A stretch of DNA of 64,000 nt. Source: Lysinibacillus capsici (GTDB lineage Bacteria; Bacillota; Bacilli; Bacillales_A; Planococcaceae). Numbering within the stretch: position 1 is the stretch's first letter; each line of letters opens with the position of its first letter. Both the position numbers and the translations under genes were made by a program. Positions 17,585 through 26,676 of the stretch are shown piece by piece. The DNA lies in the NCBI RefSeq assembly GCF_003367505.1, contig NZ_PXXX01000008.1, positions 62,001-126,000 of the forward strand, given 5' to 3'. Under the pieces are notes generated by a model. The model was not told the origin of the DNA. It did not search any database and saw only the letters and a program-made list of their open reading frames with translations.

Positions 17585-19129
17585 ATGAATTCGCAATTGA
17601 CTGCTTTCATTACTCTTAGCTGCACATCAGGTGTACTAAATTTGTATTTATGTTTATACGTATTTCTAAAACGCTACAATTATACAAAAATTGCTCAATT
17701 GTTTATTAGTTATACCGCATTAATTGCGGTATATTGTTTTGCCTCTGCTTTTGGTTTAATCGCTACAACATTAAGTGCCATAAAGGTTTGGACGGCCATC
17801 CAATATGTAGGTATGGCTTTTTCAACGCCTCTCGGATTATTGTTTATCATGCAATACCTAGGCTTTCATCTGACAAGGAAAAAGATAATGGCTCTTCTTG
17901 CCATTCCATTTATTAGCTTAGTCATGGTTGCTACAAATGATATACACCATTTTCATTATAGAGTATTTGAAATAGATCCTATATTAGGGGCACCTTATGT
18001 TCATCAGGAAATTGGCATATGGTATATCATTCATGGCATATTTACTTTTGGCTGTATGTTCGTATCCTTCTTATTAGTATTAATCCATTGGAAAGAGACT
18101 ACTAAGGCCTACCGGCAACAATTAATTGCCTTAATGTGTGGTCAACTTATTCCTATGATAACAGCATTCATCTATTTATTGGGCTTAACACCTCAAGGAG
18201 TTGATCCTGTTCCTATGGTATTATGGGCTTCTTCATTTTTATATTTATGGTCTATTAATTCCTCACGGTTATTTAGGGTGATGCCTGTTGCCAAGGATGC
18301 AATATTTCATAGTATCAATGATGGGGTTATTGTCTTAGATGAATCTGCTCGATTAATAGAGTTTAACCAAGCCTGCAGCAAGGTATTTCCTCAGCTAACC
18401 AGATCCATGATTGGTAGGGATATTAGGAAAACATGGCTTGAAGTAACTGGACAACCGATACCATTTACATTGGAGGCAGTGGTGAATACGCAAGACATCG
18501 AGATGGTGCTTTCTGATCATACTTATCAAGTGCGTGTTACAGAGCTGCAACATGTTAATCATGGTAAGGGGTTATTACTTATTTTCACTGATATAACAGA
18601 GTTGAAGGAGCTACAAAGACAGTTAGAGCAACTCGCTTTTTACGATGAACTTACACAAATTTATAATCGTCGAGCTTTTTTTCAACAATGTAATCAGGCT
18701 TACAGCGAGGCAAGAGAATCATCCTCAGCTTTTACTGTCATTTTAATGGACATCGATCATTTTAAAAACGTCAATGATACGTATGGGCATGCTATCGGTG
18801 ATCAATTACTAGTTCATGTCGTAAAGGTTTGTCAGAGTGTGTTGAAAAAAGGAGAACTGTTTGCACGGTATGGCGGTGAGGAATTTGTTCTTGCACTCAA
18901 GGACTCTACATTATTAGAGGGGCAAGCATTAGCTAATTTGCTCTGTAATAGCGTAGAATCCCAGCCACTTATGACTACTGAGGGAGCAATTCGTGCTACT
19001 ATAAGCTGTGGTGTAGCAGAAGGCACAAAGGGACAAGAGACACTGTATCAGCTTTTAAACAGTGCGGACAAAGCACTGTATGCGGCAAAACAAGCAGGCC
19101 GTAATCGAGTACATGTTTTTCTAGAATAA
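17585..19129 (+). CDS. Membrane diguanylate cyclase (7TM-PAS-GGDEF)
   Basis: Makes cyclic di-GMP from two GTP. 514 residues. The N-terminus has seven hydrophobic helices (about 5-215) resembling the histidine-kinase 7TM sensor module. A PAS domain (about 232-335; DAIFHSINDGVIVLDESA) precedes a GGDEF domain (about 345-513) with an intact active site GGEEF at 430-434 and the preceding MDIDHFKNVNDTYGH. The inhibitory I-site RxxD, expected nine residues before GGEEF, reads KKGE, so product inhibition is probably weak or absent. No EAL domain. The ligand of the 7TM module is unknown. Single gene followed by a long terminator. Confidence 0.9.
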   Translation: MNSQLTAFITLSCTSGVLNLYLCLYVFLKRYNYTKIAQLFISYTALIAVYCFASAFGLIATTLSAIKVWTAIQYVGMAFSTPLGLLFIMQYLGFHLTRKKIMALLAIPFISLVMVATNDIHHFHYRVFEIDPILGAPYVHQEIGIWYIIHGIFTFGCMFVSFLLVLIHWKETTKAYRQQLIALMCGQLIPMITAFIYLLGLTPQGVDPVPMVLWASSFLYLWSINSSRLFRVMPVAKDAIFHSINDGVIVLDESARLIEFNQACSKVFPQLTRSMIGRDIRKTWLEVTGQPIPFTLEAVVNTQDIEMVLSDHTYQVRVTELQHVNHGKGLLLIFTDITELKELQRQLEQLAFYDELTQIYNRRAFFQQCNQAYSEARESSSAFTVILMDIDHFKNVNDTYGHAIGDQLLVHVVKVCQSVLKKGELFARYGGEEFVLALKDSTLLEGQALANLLCNSVESQPLMTTEGAIRATISCGVAEGTKGQETLYQLLNSADKALYAAKQAGRNRVHVFLE

Positions 19130-19179
19130 AAAAGCTAAAATATACAATCATTGAGGCAATGATGTATATTTTAGCTTTT
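19130..19179. terminator. Bidirectional terminator between the cyclase gene and gnd
   Basis: Long hairpin: AAAGCTAAAATATAC with its complement near 19164-19178, extended by ATCATTG/CAATGAT above a bulged A, with a 3-base loop and A/T tails on both sides. It lies between convergent genes. Confidence 0.9.
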
Positions 19180-19182
19180 TAC

Positions 19183-20583
19183 TTACCAATTTGTATGGAA
19201 AACACCTTGTGCATCAATTCGTTCATACGTATGCGCACCGAAATAATCACGTTGTGCCTGTAACATATTAGCATTAGATGAACCTGTTCGATAACTATCG
19301 TAATATGTGAGAGAAGCACTCAAGCAAGGGAACGCGTTTCCTGCTTGGATGCCTTCACAAACTATTTTTCTTAATCCATTTTGATAGTCCATCGTCTTTT
19401 CTGCAAAGTACGGATCAATTAATAAATTATTTAGAGAAGGTTGCTTTTGATAGGCTTCACTAATAACATTTAAAAATTCTGCTCGAATAATACAACCACT
19501 ACGGAAAATTAATGCAATATCTTTTAATGGTAAACGCCATTCATAAAGCTCCGATGTCATTTTATATTGTGTAAATCCTTGCGCATAAGCACATATTTTC
19601 CCCATATATAGCGCTTGGCGGACGTATTCAATCCAGACATCTTTATCTAGATTTTGTTGTTTATAATTTGGTCCAGATAGTATTGCCTCTGCTTGAATTC
19701 GTTCCTCTTTTAATGATGAAATATAGCGAGCGAATAAGGCCTCCGTAATAATTGATGTAGGAATACCATTGTCTATAGATTGCAGGCTTGTCCATTTCCC
19801 AGTACCTTTTTGACCAGCTTTATCAAGTATCATATCAATCAGTGGTAATCCTGTTATCTCATCTTTTTTCCTTAAGATTTCAGCTGTTATTTCGATTAAA
19901 TAGCTTTTCAATTCGCCCTGATTCCATGTTTCAAAGATAGTAGCAATTTCCTCAACGGATAATCCTATATTTTTTCTTAAAAACGTATAGGCCTCCGCAA
20001 TGAGTTGCATATCTGCATACTCGATTCCATTGTGTACCATTTTGACGAAGTGACCTGCGCCCTTGGGACCAATATACGTACAGCATGGTGTATCATTCAC
20101 TTGTGCTGCAATCTTTGTCAGTATAGGTGCTACTTTGTTATAGACCTCTTGATCACCACCAGGCATAATAGATGGTCCTGTCAATGCTCCTACTTCACCA
20201 CCAGAAATACCAATCCCTAAATACCCGATTTCTAAAGCTTTAAGTTCATCGTATCTACGCTCTGTATCTTTATAATGAGAGTTGCCGCCATCCATAATGA
20301 CATCGCCCTTTTCAAGGAAAGGCACTACTGATTGAATAACTGAATCAATAGCATTCCCAGCTGTCACCATCAAAAAAATCTTTCTTGGTTTTTCTAAAGC
20401 TTGTACAAACTCTTCTATTTCATAGTAAGGAGTAAGCGCTTGTCCTTCAACTTTTTGTAGAAGTTTGTCGGTTAAATCTCGTGTGTAATTATAAACGGCT
20501 ACTTGCTCGCCCTTATTAGCCATGTTTAAAGCGATATTACTGCCCATAACACCTAATCCAATAACGCCAATTGTATTTAACAT
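19183..20583 (-). CDS. gnd: 6-phosphogluconate dehydrogenase, decarboxylating
   Basis: Oxidises 6-phosphogluconate to ribulose 5-phosphate and CO2 with reduction of NAD(P). 466 residues, full length. The Rossmann motif GVIGLGVMGSN is at residues 5-15, followed by the SGGEVGALTGPSIMPGG substrate loop and the KGTGKWTS active-site helix. The C-terminus ends with RTGSSNANMLQAQRDYFGAH. It is last in the gntR-gntK-gntP-gnd operon, the position of gntZ in B. subtilis, so its main task is catabolism of imported gluconate. Expression should follow gluconate through GntR. Confidence 0.96.
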   Translation of the reverse strand: MLNTIGVIGLGVMGSNIALNMANKGEQVAVYNYTRDLTDKLLQKVEGQALTPYYEIEEFVQALEKPRKIFLMVTAGNAIDSVIQSVVPFLEKGDVIMDGGNSHYKDTERRYDELKALEIGYLGIGISGGEVGALTGPSIMPGGDQEVYNKVAPILTKIAAQVNDTPCCTYIGPKGAGHFVKMVHNGIEYADMQLIAEAYTFLRKNIGLSVEEIATIFETWNQGELKSYLIEITAEILRKKDEITGLPLIDMILDKAGQKGTGKWTSLQSIDNGIPTSIITEALFARYISSLKEERIQAEAILSGPNYKQQNLDKDVWIEYVRQALYMGKICAYAQGFTQYKMTSELYEWRLPLKDIALIFRSGCIIRAEFLNVISEAYQKQPSLNNLLIDPYFAEKTMDYQNGLRKIVCEGIQAGNAFPCLSASLTYYDSYRTGSSNANMLQAQRDYFGAHTYERIDAQGVFHTNW

Positions 20584-20609
20584 TGTACTTGCTCCTTTTT
20601 AAATATTTT

Positions 20610-21956
20610 TTAAACAAATAAACTAAGTAATAAAATAAACCCTAAACCAGCTACAGATACAATTGTTTCTAGCAAGGTCCAAGTAGCGAATGTTTCCTTC
20701 ATGCTCAATCCAAAATATTCTTTAAACATCCAGAAACCTGCATCATTAACATGTGAAGCAATTAAGCTTCCTGCACCTGTTGCCAACACGACCAAGGCAA
20801 GGTTTACATCACTTTGACCTAACATTGGAATGACTAAACCAGCTGTTGTTAAAGCAGCAACCGTAGCTGACCCTAATGAAATGCGTAAAATAGCCGCAAT
20901 AATCCATGCTAGTAAAATTGGCGATAAGGTAGTTCCATGGAAGAGTTCAGCTACATAATCACCGACACCACCATCAATTAAAACTTGTTTGAAGGCACCA
21001 CCGCCCCCAATAATTAAGAGCATCATACCGATATGGGATATTGCTGTTGTACATGACTCCATTACTTGCTTAATAGGAATTTCCCTTGCGATACCCATTG
21101 TATAGACGGCAACTAATAAGGAAATTAACATGGATGTACCAGCTTCACCGATGAAGCGGATACCTGCTAAGAAGCCATTATCTTCAAAGCCAATTGTTTT
21201 TTGTAACAGTGTAATAATAGTAGCAATGGACATTAAAATAACGGGTAATAGTGCAGTAAAAACACTTATTCCAAAACTCGGTGTGTCCTCTAGTTCAAAT
21301 GTTTTTTGTTCACCTAGAGAGGCAATATTTCCAGTTTTGTTGAATGATTCAGGCACTAACCTTTTCGCTAATTTTGTAAATAATGGTCCAGCTAAAATAA
21401 CAGTCGGAATGGCGATGATAAAGCCATAAAGCAACACCTCACCAATATTTGCCCCAAATTCGCCAGCAATAACAGTTGGTCCAGGATGTGGTGGCAAAAA
21501 TCCATGTGTGACAGATAAGGCTGCGGTCATTGGAATTCCTAAATATAAAATAGAAACCTTTAATTGTCTTGAAATAGCAAAGACAATTGGGATTAATAGC
21601 ACAAGACCTACTTCAAAGAAAAGAGCGATACCGATAATAAAGGATGCTGCTACAACTGCCCATTGAATGTTCTTTTCTCCAAATTTATTCACAAGGGTCA
21701 TGGCAATACGTTGTGCACCGCCAGAATCGGCAATTAATTTTCCTAGCATCGCTCCAAGACCAAATATTAGTGCCAAGTGACCTAATGTTCCACCTAACCC
21801 TGCTTCAATCGTTTTTACGATAATATCCAAAGGCATCCCAAGAGCTAAAGCAACACCGAATGAAACAATGATTAATGAAATAAACGTATTTAATTTAAAG
21901 CCCATTATTAAAATTAACAGCGCAATAATACCAATACCTACAATAACTAATGGCAT
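20610..21956 (-). CDS. gntP: Gluconate:H+ symporter (GntP family)
   Basis: 448-residue integral membrane permease with about 12-14 hydrophobic segments. GntP-family signatures include GFLPPHPGPTVIAGEFGAN and the C-terminal LGSATVAALTTAGLV and ASHVNDAGFW motifs. It imports D-gluconate for the kinase encoded just upstream (15 bases away). The order and the GntR operator make gluconate the expected substrate, although some paralogues take related aldonates. Confidence 0.95.
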   Translation of the reverse strand: MPLVIVGIGIIALLILIMGFKLNTFISLIIVSFGVALALGMPLDIIVKTIEAGLGGTLGHLALIFGLGAMLGKLIADSGGAQRIAMTLVNKFGEKNIQWAVVAASFIIGIALFFEVGLVLLIPIVFAISRQLKVSILYLGIPMTAALSVTHGFLPPHPGPTVIAGEFGANIGEVLLYGFIIAIPTVILAGPLFTKLAKRLVPESFNKTGNIASLGEQKTFELEDTPSFGISVFTALLPVILMSIATIITLLQKTIGFEDNGFLAGIRFIGEAGTSMLISLLVAVYTMGIAREIPIKQVMESCTTAISHIGMMLLIIGGGGAFKQVLIDGGVGDYVAELFHGTTLSPILLAWIIAAILRISLGSATVAALTTAGLVIPMLGQSDVNLALVVLATGAGSLIASHVNDAGFWMFKEYFGLSMKETFATWTLLETIVSVAGLGFILLLSLFV

Positions 21957-21971
21957 GTATTCTCCTCCTCT

Positions 21972-23525
21972 TTAGTCGGGCTTAATTAAGCTCCTTTGAT
22001 ACTGAGCAATTGACGTATAGTCGTCTGCTAAAACTCTAGATAAACGAATGAAAATTGGGAGTAGTTGTCTATATTCTTTGGCTGCTTCTTCGATTGGCGT
22101 ATGTTTATAAGTGTCACCAACCATATCAGCGACAACATCAAATGAATCAATTATTCCTGTAGCATATAAGCCTAAAATACAAGCGCCTAGACAGGAGCTT
22201 TCATAGCTTTCAGGTACTACTACTTCAGATTCAAAAATATCCGCCATCATTTGTCTCCAAATCTCAGAGCGTGAAAAACCACCTGTAGCTTGAATACGAG
22301 TGACAGGGCTTTCCATACATTCCAGTAATGCTAAATAGACAGTATATAAATTGTAGATAACCCCTTCGAGGGCAGCTCGTATCATATGTTCCTTTTTATG
22401 AGACATAGTTAAACCAAAAAATGAACCACGGACATCTGGATTCCATAAAGGCGCACGTTCACCTGATAGATAGGGATGGAATAGCAGCCCATCAGCACCA
22501 GGTCTAACACGTTCAGCAATTTTCGTTAACACTTCATATGGATCAATACCTAGTCTTTTAGCTGTTTCAATCTCAGAAGAGGCAAACTCATCGCGAATCC
22601 AGCGTAATACCATACCACCATTGTTTACGGGTCCACCAATGACCCAATGGTTTTCTGTTAGTGCATAGCAAAAGATTCTACCCTTTACATCTGTTTTGGG
22701 CCTATCAATTATGGTACGGATAGCACCGCTTGTCCCAATAGTGACAGCAATTTCGCCTTCTCGAATGGCGTTCACACCTAGATTAGAGAGCACGCCATCA
22801 CTTGCACCAATGACAAAAGGTGTTTGTGGGTCAATACCAATTTGTTTAGCTAAAAGGTCATTGCAATTTAAAAATAGTTGAGTTGTTGGTACGAGTGTGG
22901 ATAATTGTGCTTTCGCAATACCTGCAACAGCTAAAGCTTCTTCGTCCCAATCTAATGTATGGAGATTCATCATACCCATACACGAAGCTAATGAATAATC
23001 GACGACATATTGATCAAAAAACTTTTTAAAAATGTATTCTTTAATACCGATATATTTCTTCGTTTTGCGCGCGATTTCAGGATGTTCATGCACAAGCCAA
23101 GTAATTTTGCTTAGTGGTGACATTGGATGAATAGGTGTACCTGTTCTTTTATAAATTTCATGGCCATTCCAGTCAGTTTTAATTTTATGTGCCCATGCTT
23201 CACTACGATTATCCGCCCAAGTGATGACAGGTGTTAACGGTTGATCATTTTCGTCCATAGCGATCACACTATGCATAGCACTACTAAAGGAAACAAATAG
23301 TAATGGTTTATCAGAATGGACTTTCATAATGTTGGTAATGGCTTGTAGTACAGCTTGAAAGATTTCTTCTGGATTTTGTTCTGCTGTCGAAATATCCGGT
23401 GTATATAATGGATACCCAATATTTTCTTGTTGAATAACCTTCCCATGTTGACTAAATAATACGGCCTTAGTGCTAGTAGTCCCTATATCAACACCTAACA
23501 TATAGTTAGTCATTTTGTGGCTCAA
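21972..23525 (-). CDS. gntK: Gluconokinase (FGGY family)
   Basis: ATP-dependent phosphorylation of gluconate to 6-phosphogluconate. 517 residues with the two actin-like FGGY domains. The N-terminal phosphate loop is MLGVDIGTTSTKAVLF and the C-terminal signature is TGGFSRSEIWRQMMADIF. The sequence matches the B. subtilis GntK type rather than the small E. coli P-loop gluconokinase. Its start overlaps the end of gntR by 20 bases, indicating translational coupling. Confidence 0.95.
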   Translation of the reverse strand: MSHKMTNYMLGVDIGTTSTKAVLFSQHGKVIQQENIGYPLYTPDISTAEQNPEEIFQAVLQAITNIMKVHSDKPLLFVSFSSAMHSVIAMDENDQPLTPVITWADNRSEAWAHKIKTDWNGHEIYKRTGTPIHPMSPLSKITWLVHEHPEIARKTKKYIGIKEYIFKKFFDQYVVDYSLASCMGMMNLHTLDWDEEALAVAGIAKAQLSTLVPTTQLFLNCNDLLAKQIGIDPQTPFVIGASDGVLSNLGVNAIREGEIAVTIGTSGAIRTIIDRPKTDVKGRIFCYALTENHWVIGGPVNNGGMVLRWIRDEFASSEIETAKRLGIDPYEVLTKIAERVRPGADGLLFHPYLSGERAPLWNPDVRGSFFGLTMSHKKEHMIRAALEGVIYNLYTVYLALLECMESPVTRIQATGGFSRSEIWRQMMADIFESEVVVPESYESSCLGACILGLYATGIIDSFDVVADMVGDTYKHTPIEEAAKEYRQLLPIFIRLSRVLADDYTSIAQYQRSLIKPD

Positions 23526-24237
23526 CCCCTTTAGATAGCATTTGCTGTGACCGCCATAAATCTTCTACTTTGCCTTGAACATCATCAAAATTTTCATGTA
23601 AGGATTTAATCATAAGCTCTCGATCTTTGGCTCTAATAGCGTCAATATAGAGCTCATGATTTTTCACAATACGAGTAAAATCCTCATATTTCTCTTTAAA
23701 GCGCATGCGCATAGATAGTAAAATCAAGCCTTCCATTACTGGCTTTAAATTATTCCAAATCATGGTGATATAGGAATGTCCGATGGAACGAATAATTGTC
23801 TCATGGAACATAACATCCTGATAAGAAAATTCGTCTGCATCGTTATACTTAATGGCAACTTTCATCATTTCTAATGTTTTGCTAAGTTCTAGTGCTAAGC
23901 TAGTTGTATCCATTTTTATGAGACGTTCAAACACAAATGTTTCAATCAGCAATCGAACATCATAAATTTCTTCAATCTCTTTTTCAGATAAACCAATGAC
24001 AACAGCACCCATTTTCTCTAATCGAATGATATTTTCAGAAGCTAATATTCTTAAGGCTTCACGAATGGGTGAACGGCTTACTTCAAAATCAGCTGCCAGT
24101 TTGTTTTCTGAAAGAATGGTACCGCTTTCAATTAAACCTGAAATAATACGCATTCTAAGTTCATATGCTACGCGATCACCTGTAGAAGCCTTAGAAAGCC
24201 ATTTTTGTGGATATAAATAATCATTATATTCGCTCAT
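23506..24237 (-). CDS. gntR: Gluconate operon repressor, FadR/GntR family
   Basis: Represses the operon until gluconate is present. 243 residues from the ATG at 24237. The N-terminal winged helix-turn-helix (about 20-85; SENKLAADFEVSRSPIREAL) is followed by an all-helical FCD ligand domain (about 95-230) with metal-type residues such as the H in MFHETIIRSIGH. The start is preferred over an upstream in-frame one because AAGGGTGAT precedes it. First gene of the operon; the perfect GntR palindrome lies 26 bases upstream of its start, so it is autoregulated. Confidence 0.95.
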   Translation of the reverse strand: MSEYNDYLYPQKWLSKASTGDRVAYELRMRIISGLIESGTILSENKLAADFEVSRSPIREALRILASENIIRLEKMGAVVIGLSEKEIEEIYDVRLLIETFVFERLIKMDTTSLALELSKTLEMMKVAIKYNDADEFSYQDVMFHETIIRSIGHSYITMIWNNLKPVMEGLILLSMRMRFKEKYEDFTRIVKNHELYIDAIRAKDRELMIKSLHENFDDVQGKVEDLWRSQQMLSKGVEPQND

Positions 24238-24262
24238 AATATCACCCTTTTTGATTTGGAGT

Positions 24263-24308
24263 ATACTTGTATACAAGTATTATAGTCAGAAAGAAAATAA
24301 GATTGCAA
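24263..24308 (-). promoter_or_regulatory. gnt promoter with GntR operator
   Basis: ATACTTGTATACAAGTAT (24263-24280) is an 18-base perfect palindrome and, from memory, the same as the B. subtilis GntR operator. It overlaps a minus-strand -10 TATAAT (24278-24283). A TTGCAA at 24303-24308 gives a 19-base spacer and may serve as the -35. The stretch TTGCAAGCG nearby resembles half of a catabolite-responsive element, but the other half does not fit. Confidence 0.9.
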
Positions 24309-24474
24309 GCGACTTACTAACAATCAAAAATTGAAAAATCCTCAACTCTATACTTAGCTAAAAAAAATAATTAATGCACATTCTTTTTTCCTCCTTGGAC
24401 AAACTTTAGAATGAAAAGTTCGTAAAACTTGTACAAGGTTTTAAAGCTTTTCAAATAATCGATGAAGGATGGTT

Positions 24475-24681
24475 ATGTCAAATATGGATACAAATCGTAA
24501 CAGATCAAATGGTACGAAAAGTGCAAATAAAACAAATCAACAGCGTCAGACACTTCATCGTGAGGAGTTTGGTGCTGAATTTGAGCTTGATTCAGCTTCA
24601 GCACAAATCAATAACTTTGCTGAAACACAAGGAAAAACAGATATCAAGCAACCAGTCAGTGAGAGGACTGCATGGCACTAA
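24475..24681 (+). CDS. Probable gamma-type small acid-soluble spore protein
   Basis: 68 residues, rich in Asn, Gln, Thr, Ala and Ser, with no Cys and a single Trp. It contains EEFGAEFELDSASAQ, resembling the FGTEF-ASET unit that repeats in SspE-type gamma SASPs and carries the GPR protease site. Only one clear unit is visible, so it is shorter and less regular than B. subtilis SspE. ATG 24475 is preferred five bases after AAGGA; another in-frame ATG lies 9 bases downstream. A perfect palindromic terminator follows. Spore amino-acid storage is inferred from the family. Confidence 0.6.
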   Translation: MSNMDTNRNRSNGTKSANKTNQQRQTLHREEFGAEFELDSASAQINNFAETQGKTDIKQPVSERTAWH

Positions 24682-24714
24682 TTTATATTTGACAACTATT
24701 CATGACATTGAGAG

Positions 24715-24742
24715 AAGGACTAAGGCATATGCCTTAGTCCTT
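24715..24742 (+). terminator. Intrinsic terminator (perfect 28-base palindrome)
   Basis: AAGGACTAAGGCAT (24715-24728) and its exact complement (24729-24742), followed by T-rich sequence. It closes the small spore-protein gene. Confidence 0.85.
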
Positions 24743-24856
24743 TGATTATAGCCTGGGAAATATTGTGTTTATTTTCTTCCATACATATTATCAGAGCATT
24801 TCATAATACTACATCTAGAACAATGAAAACATTTTTAAGAAGGGAAGATATATACA

Positions 24857-25129
24857 TTGGCTAAGCACTCCGATACAAGTTGGAAGCAGGATCATCCTAG
24901 CACATTATTTAGTAACTCCGTGCAAAAGGCGGATCGTCTATTAAAGCATGCAAAATCACATCCAGAGGAAATAGCAATAGAACATGCATTTAATCAGATT
25001 AAGCATGCTGAAAATGCACGTTTCAATGCAGAACAATATGGTGAGCATTTGGATACGGTTCAGCAAAATAAAGAATATCTAGAGCAGATTAAACAACAAT
25101 TACATGAAATGAAAAATGATACTGAATAA
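24857..25129 (+). CDS. Small helical protein of unknown function
   Basis: 90 residues, highly charged, predicted almost wholly alpha-helical from about residue 20 (heptad-like A/L spacing in ADRLLKHAKSHPEE and EHLDTVQQNKEYLEQIKQQL). The start is TTG with AGAAGGGAAG upstream. It lies next to a spore-protein gene and ends in a very stable terminator, so it is a real transcription unit. It loosely resembles short Bacillus sporulation-associated helical proteins such as YtzC, but I do not recognise it with confidence. Confidence 0.65.
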   Translation: MAKHSDTSWKQDHPSTLFSNSVQKADRLLKHAKSHPEEIAIEHAFNQIKHAENARFNAEQYGEHLDTVQQNKEYLEQIKQQLHEMKNDTE

Positions 25130-25140
25130 AAAATAACAAT

Positions 25141-25184
25141 AAACAACGGCTTAAATTCACGCAGTGAGGTTTAAGCCGTTGTTT
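25141..25184. terminator. Bidirectional terminator
   Basis: Fifteen-pair perfect stem (25141-25155 with 25170-25184) with a further small internal pairing in the loop. It sits between convergent genes with A/T tails on both strands. Confidence 0.92.
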
Positions 25185-25197
25185 AAATGTGATTAAA

Positions 25198-25695
25198 TTA
25201 ACACCAAACAATGATTTCATAGGGAGTGGTTTGAGCAGGAATACTCCTAGTGGTAGGACCATAAACAACAATGAGGTTTCGATTGGCAGGACTATTGGTA
25301 AAAGGCTGCCCATTTTTAAGTGAAATAATCGTAGTAGGAGAAAGGTTTAATTGTAATTGTCCATCACTACTCAGTAATTGTTGATTAAAGAAATCTACCT
25401 TTACATTATGATAATTGCTTTCTTTTACAATAATTAAAGCACGGTATTGTGGCGGGTAAATCATCGGTACAGGTGCATCTCCATCATAATATCCTGTTAC
25501 CCATTCACCAGTTGTGACAATTTCACGATTAACAAAATAGGTGGAGGGAGAAATAATAAAATTGACGACCCCACCAGCACCATCTTCTAAGGTCATTATT
25601 TTATAACAACCGTTCTTATCTCCGTTTTGCCCAACAGAAAAATCACTGATTTGAGTGATAACACCTCGAAAAGATTTAAAATTGACCATACCCAT
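25198..25695 (-). CDS. Conserved-looking beta-rich protein, function unknown
   Basis: 165 residues, soluble, no signal peptide, dominated by predicted beta strands. It begins with FKSFRGVITQISDFSVGQNG, followed by VVNFIISPSTYFV and a mid-section YDGDAPVPMIYPPQYRALII. It ends with YGPTTRSIPAQTTPYEIIVW and a terminal Cys. The two halves look like small beta barrels (OB-like), but this is only an impression. Single gene behind GGGAATGGG. I do not know a function and suggest none. Confidence 0.7.
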   Translation of the reverse strand: MGMVNFKSFRGVITQISDFSVGQNGDKNGCYKIMTLEDGAGGVVNFIISPSTYFVNREIVTTGEWVTGYYDGDAPVPMIYPPQYRALIIVKESNYHNVKVDFFNQQLLSSDGQLQLNLSPTTIISLKNGQPFTNSPANRNLIVVYGPTTRSIPAQTTPYEIIVWC

Positions 25696-25844
25696 TCCCT
25701 TCTTACATATTTCTCATTTTTAGCGTATCATTTTAATTTATGTAGCATTGTAAAATTAGGTGACAGACGATAAATAGGATGCTATTTGATAGCAATCAAC
25801 TTATACTAAACATGCTTACTATTAGGACAGAGGAGTGGCATCTA

Positions 25845-25994
25845 TTGAATTGGATTTCTAAAAATAAGAAAATCTTTCTATTATTAATTTTCGTTGTTAT
25901 TGTTGTCGCTGGTATACTGGATATTAAATATGAGGGATTATTCTTTCAGCTATTACCTACATCAATACAAACATTTTTATCTAATTTATTTTGA
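25845..25994 (+). CDS. Small membrane protein (49 residues), TTG start
   Basis: A basic start (WISKNKK) is followed by a strong transmembrane helix (about residues 9-27, IFLLLIFVVIVVAGILDI), a short loop and a second weakly hydrophobic, amphipathic segment (LFFQLLPTSIQTFLSNLF). TTG 25845 is chosen because AGGAG lies 10 bases before it; upstream in-frame ATGs lack one. A terminator 10 bases after the stop codon supports a genuine mini-gene. It could be a small membrane regulator or toxin-like peptide; no antitoxin RNA is evident. Confidence 0.5.
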   Translation: MNWISKNKKIFLLLIFVVIVVAGILDIKYEGLFFQLLPTSIQTFLSNLF

Positions 25995-26003
25995 AATGTG
26001 GAG

Positions 26004-26031
26004 AACCGTACCTAAAAGAGTGCGGTTTTTT
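26004..26031 (+). terminator. Intrinsic terminator after the 49-residue gene
   Basis: AACCGTAC (26004-26011) pairs with GTGCGGTT (26020-26027, one G-U), with an 8-base loop, followed by a run of T. Confidence 0.8.
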
Positions 26032-26118
26032 CATTACCAGAATTTTTGCCACAACATGCAACCAATTGTTTGGATTATCTACTTTATAAGTAAGAGTACA
26101 TAAAAGGAGAAAATGCAA

Positions 26119-26676
26119 ATGGACGATGAAAAAATAGTTGCTTTATACATACAACGCTCACAGCAGGCTATTTTGGAAACAAGGAAAAAATATGGAAATT
26201 ATTGTAGAGTAATAGCGAGAAGAATCTTGGCAAATTTGAGGGATGTTGAAGAATGTGAGAATGATGCCTACCTAGCTGCATGGAACACAATCCCTCCACA
26301 GATACCAAGAAAACTATCTATTTTTTTAGGGAGAATCATACGTAATATTGCACTTGATAAGCATAGCTATAATACAGCCAAAAAGAGAAACAATGAGTTT
26401 GAGGTCATTCTCACAGAGCTGGAAGAATGTCTAGCTTCTTCTCATACGGTAGAAACATCCTATGAAGCGGGTGAACTTGCTCAATACATTAGCCAATTTT
26501 TATATACCTTAGATGAACAATCTAGAAATATATTTATTCAACGATATTGGTACTCCTATTCTATAAAAGATATTTCCTTACACTTTCAAATGAGTAGTAG
26601 TAAAGTTAAGTCCAACTTATTTAGGACACGTAATAAACTAAGATTTTATTTGGAAAGCGAGGGATTATATATATGA
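26119..26676 (+). CDS. ECF-like sigma factor (second in the window)
   Basis: 185 residues. The region 2 part (about 15-85; RRILANLRDVEECENDAYLA) and the region 4 helix-turn-helix (about 125-180; YWYSYSIKDISLHFQMSSSK) are clear. The chosen ATG (26119) is 9 bases after AAAGGAG; an ATG two codons earlier is only 3 bases from it. It overlaps the following membrane protein gene by ATGA. Same architecture as the pair at 15.5-17.1 kb but clearly divergent in sequence, so not a recent duplicate. Regulon unknown. Confidence 0.85.
   Translation: MDDEKIVALYIQRSQQAILETRKKYGNYCRVIARRILANLRDVEECENDAYLAAWNTIPPQIPRKLSIFLGRIIRNIALDKHSYNTAKKRNNEFEVILTELEECLASSHTVETSYEAGELAQYISQFLYTLDEQSRNIFIQRYWYSYSIKDISLHFQMSSSKVKSNLFRTRNKLRFYLESEGLYI

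Noticed and set aside
23506-23525. Frameshift or fusion between gntR and gntK
   Set aside because: The 20-base overlap leaves both proteins complete at family length; it is normal translational coupling.
24303-24317. Catabolite-responsive element near the gnt promoter
   Set aside because: Only the left half (TTGCAAGCG) fits; two key positions of the right half do not.
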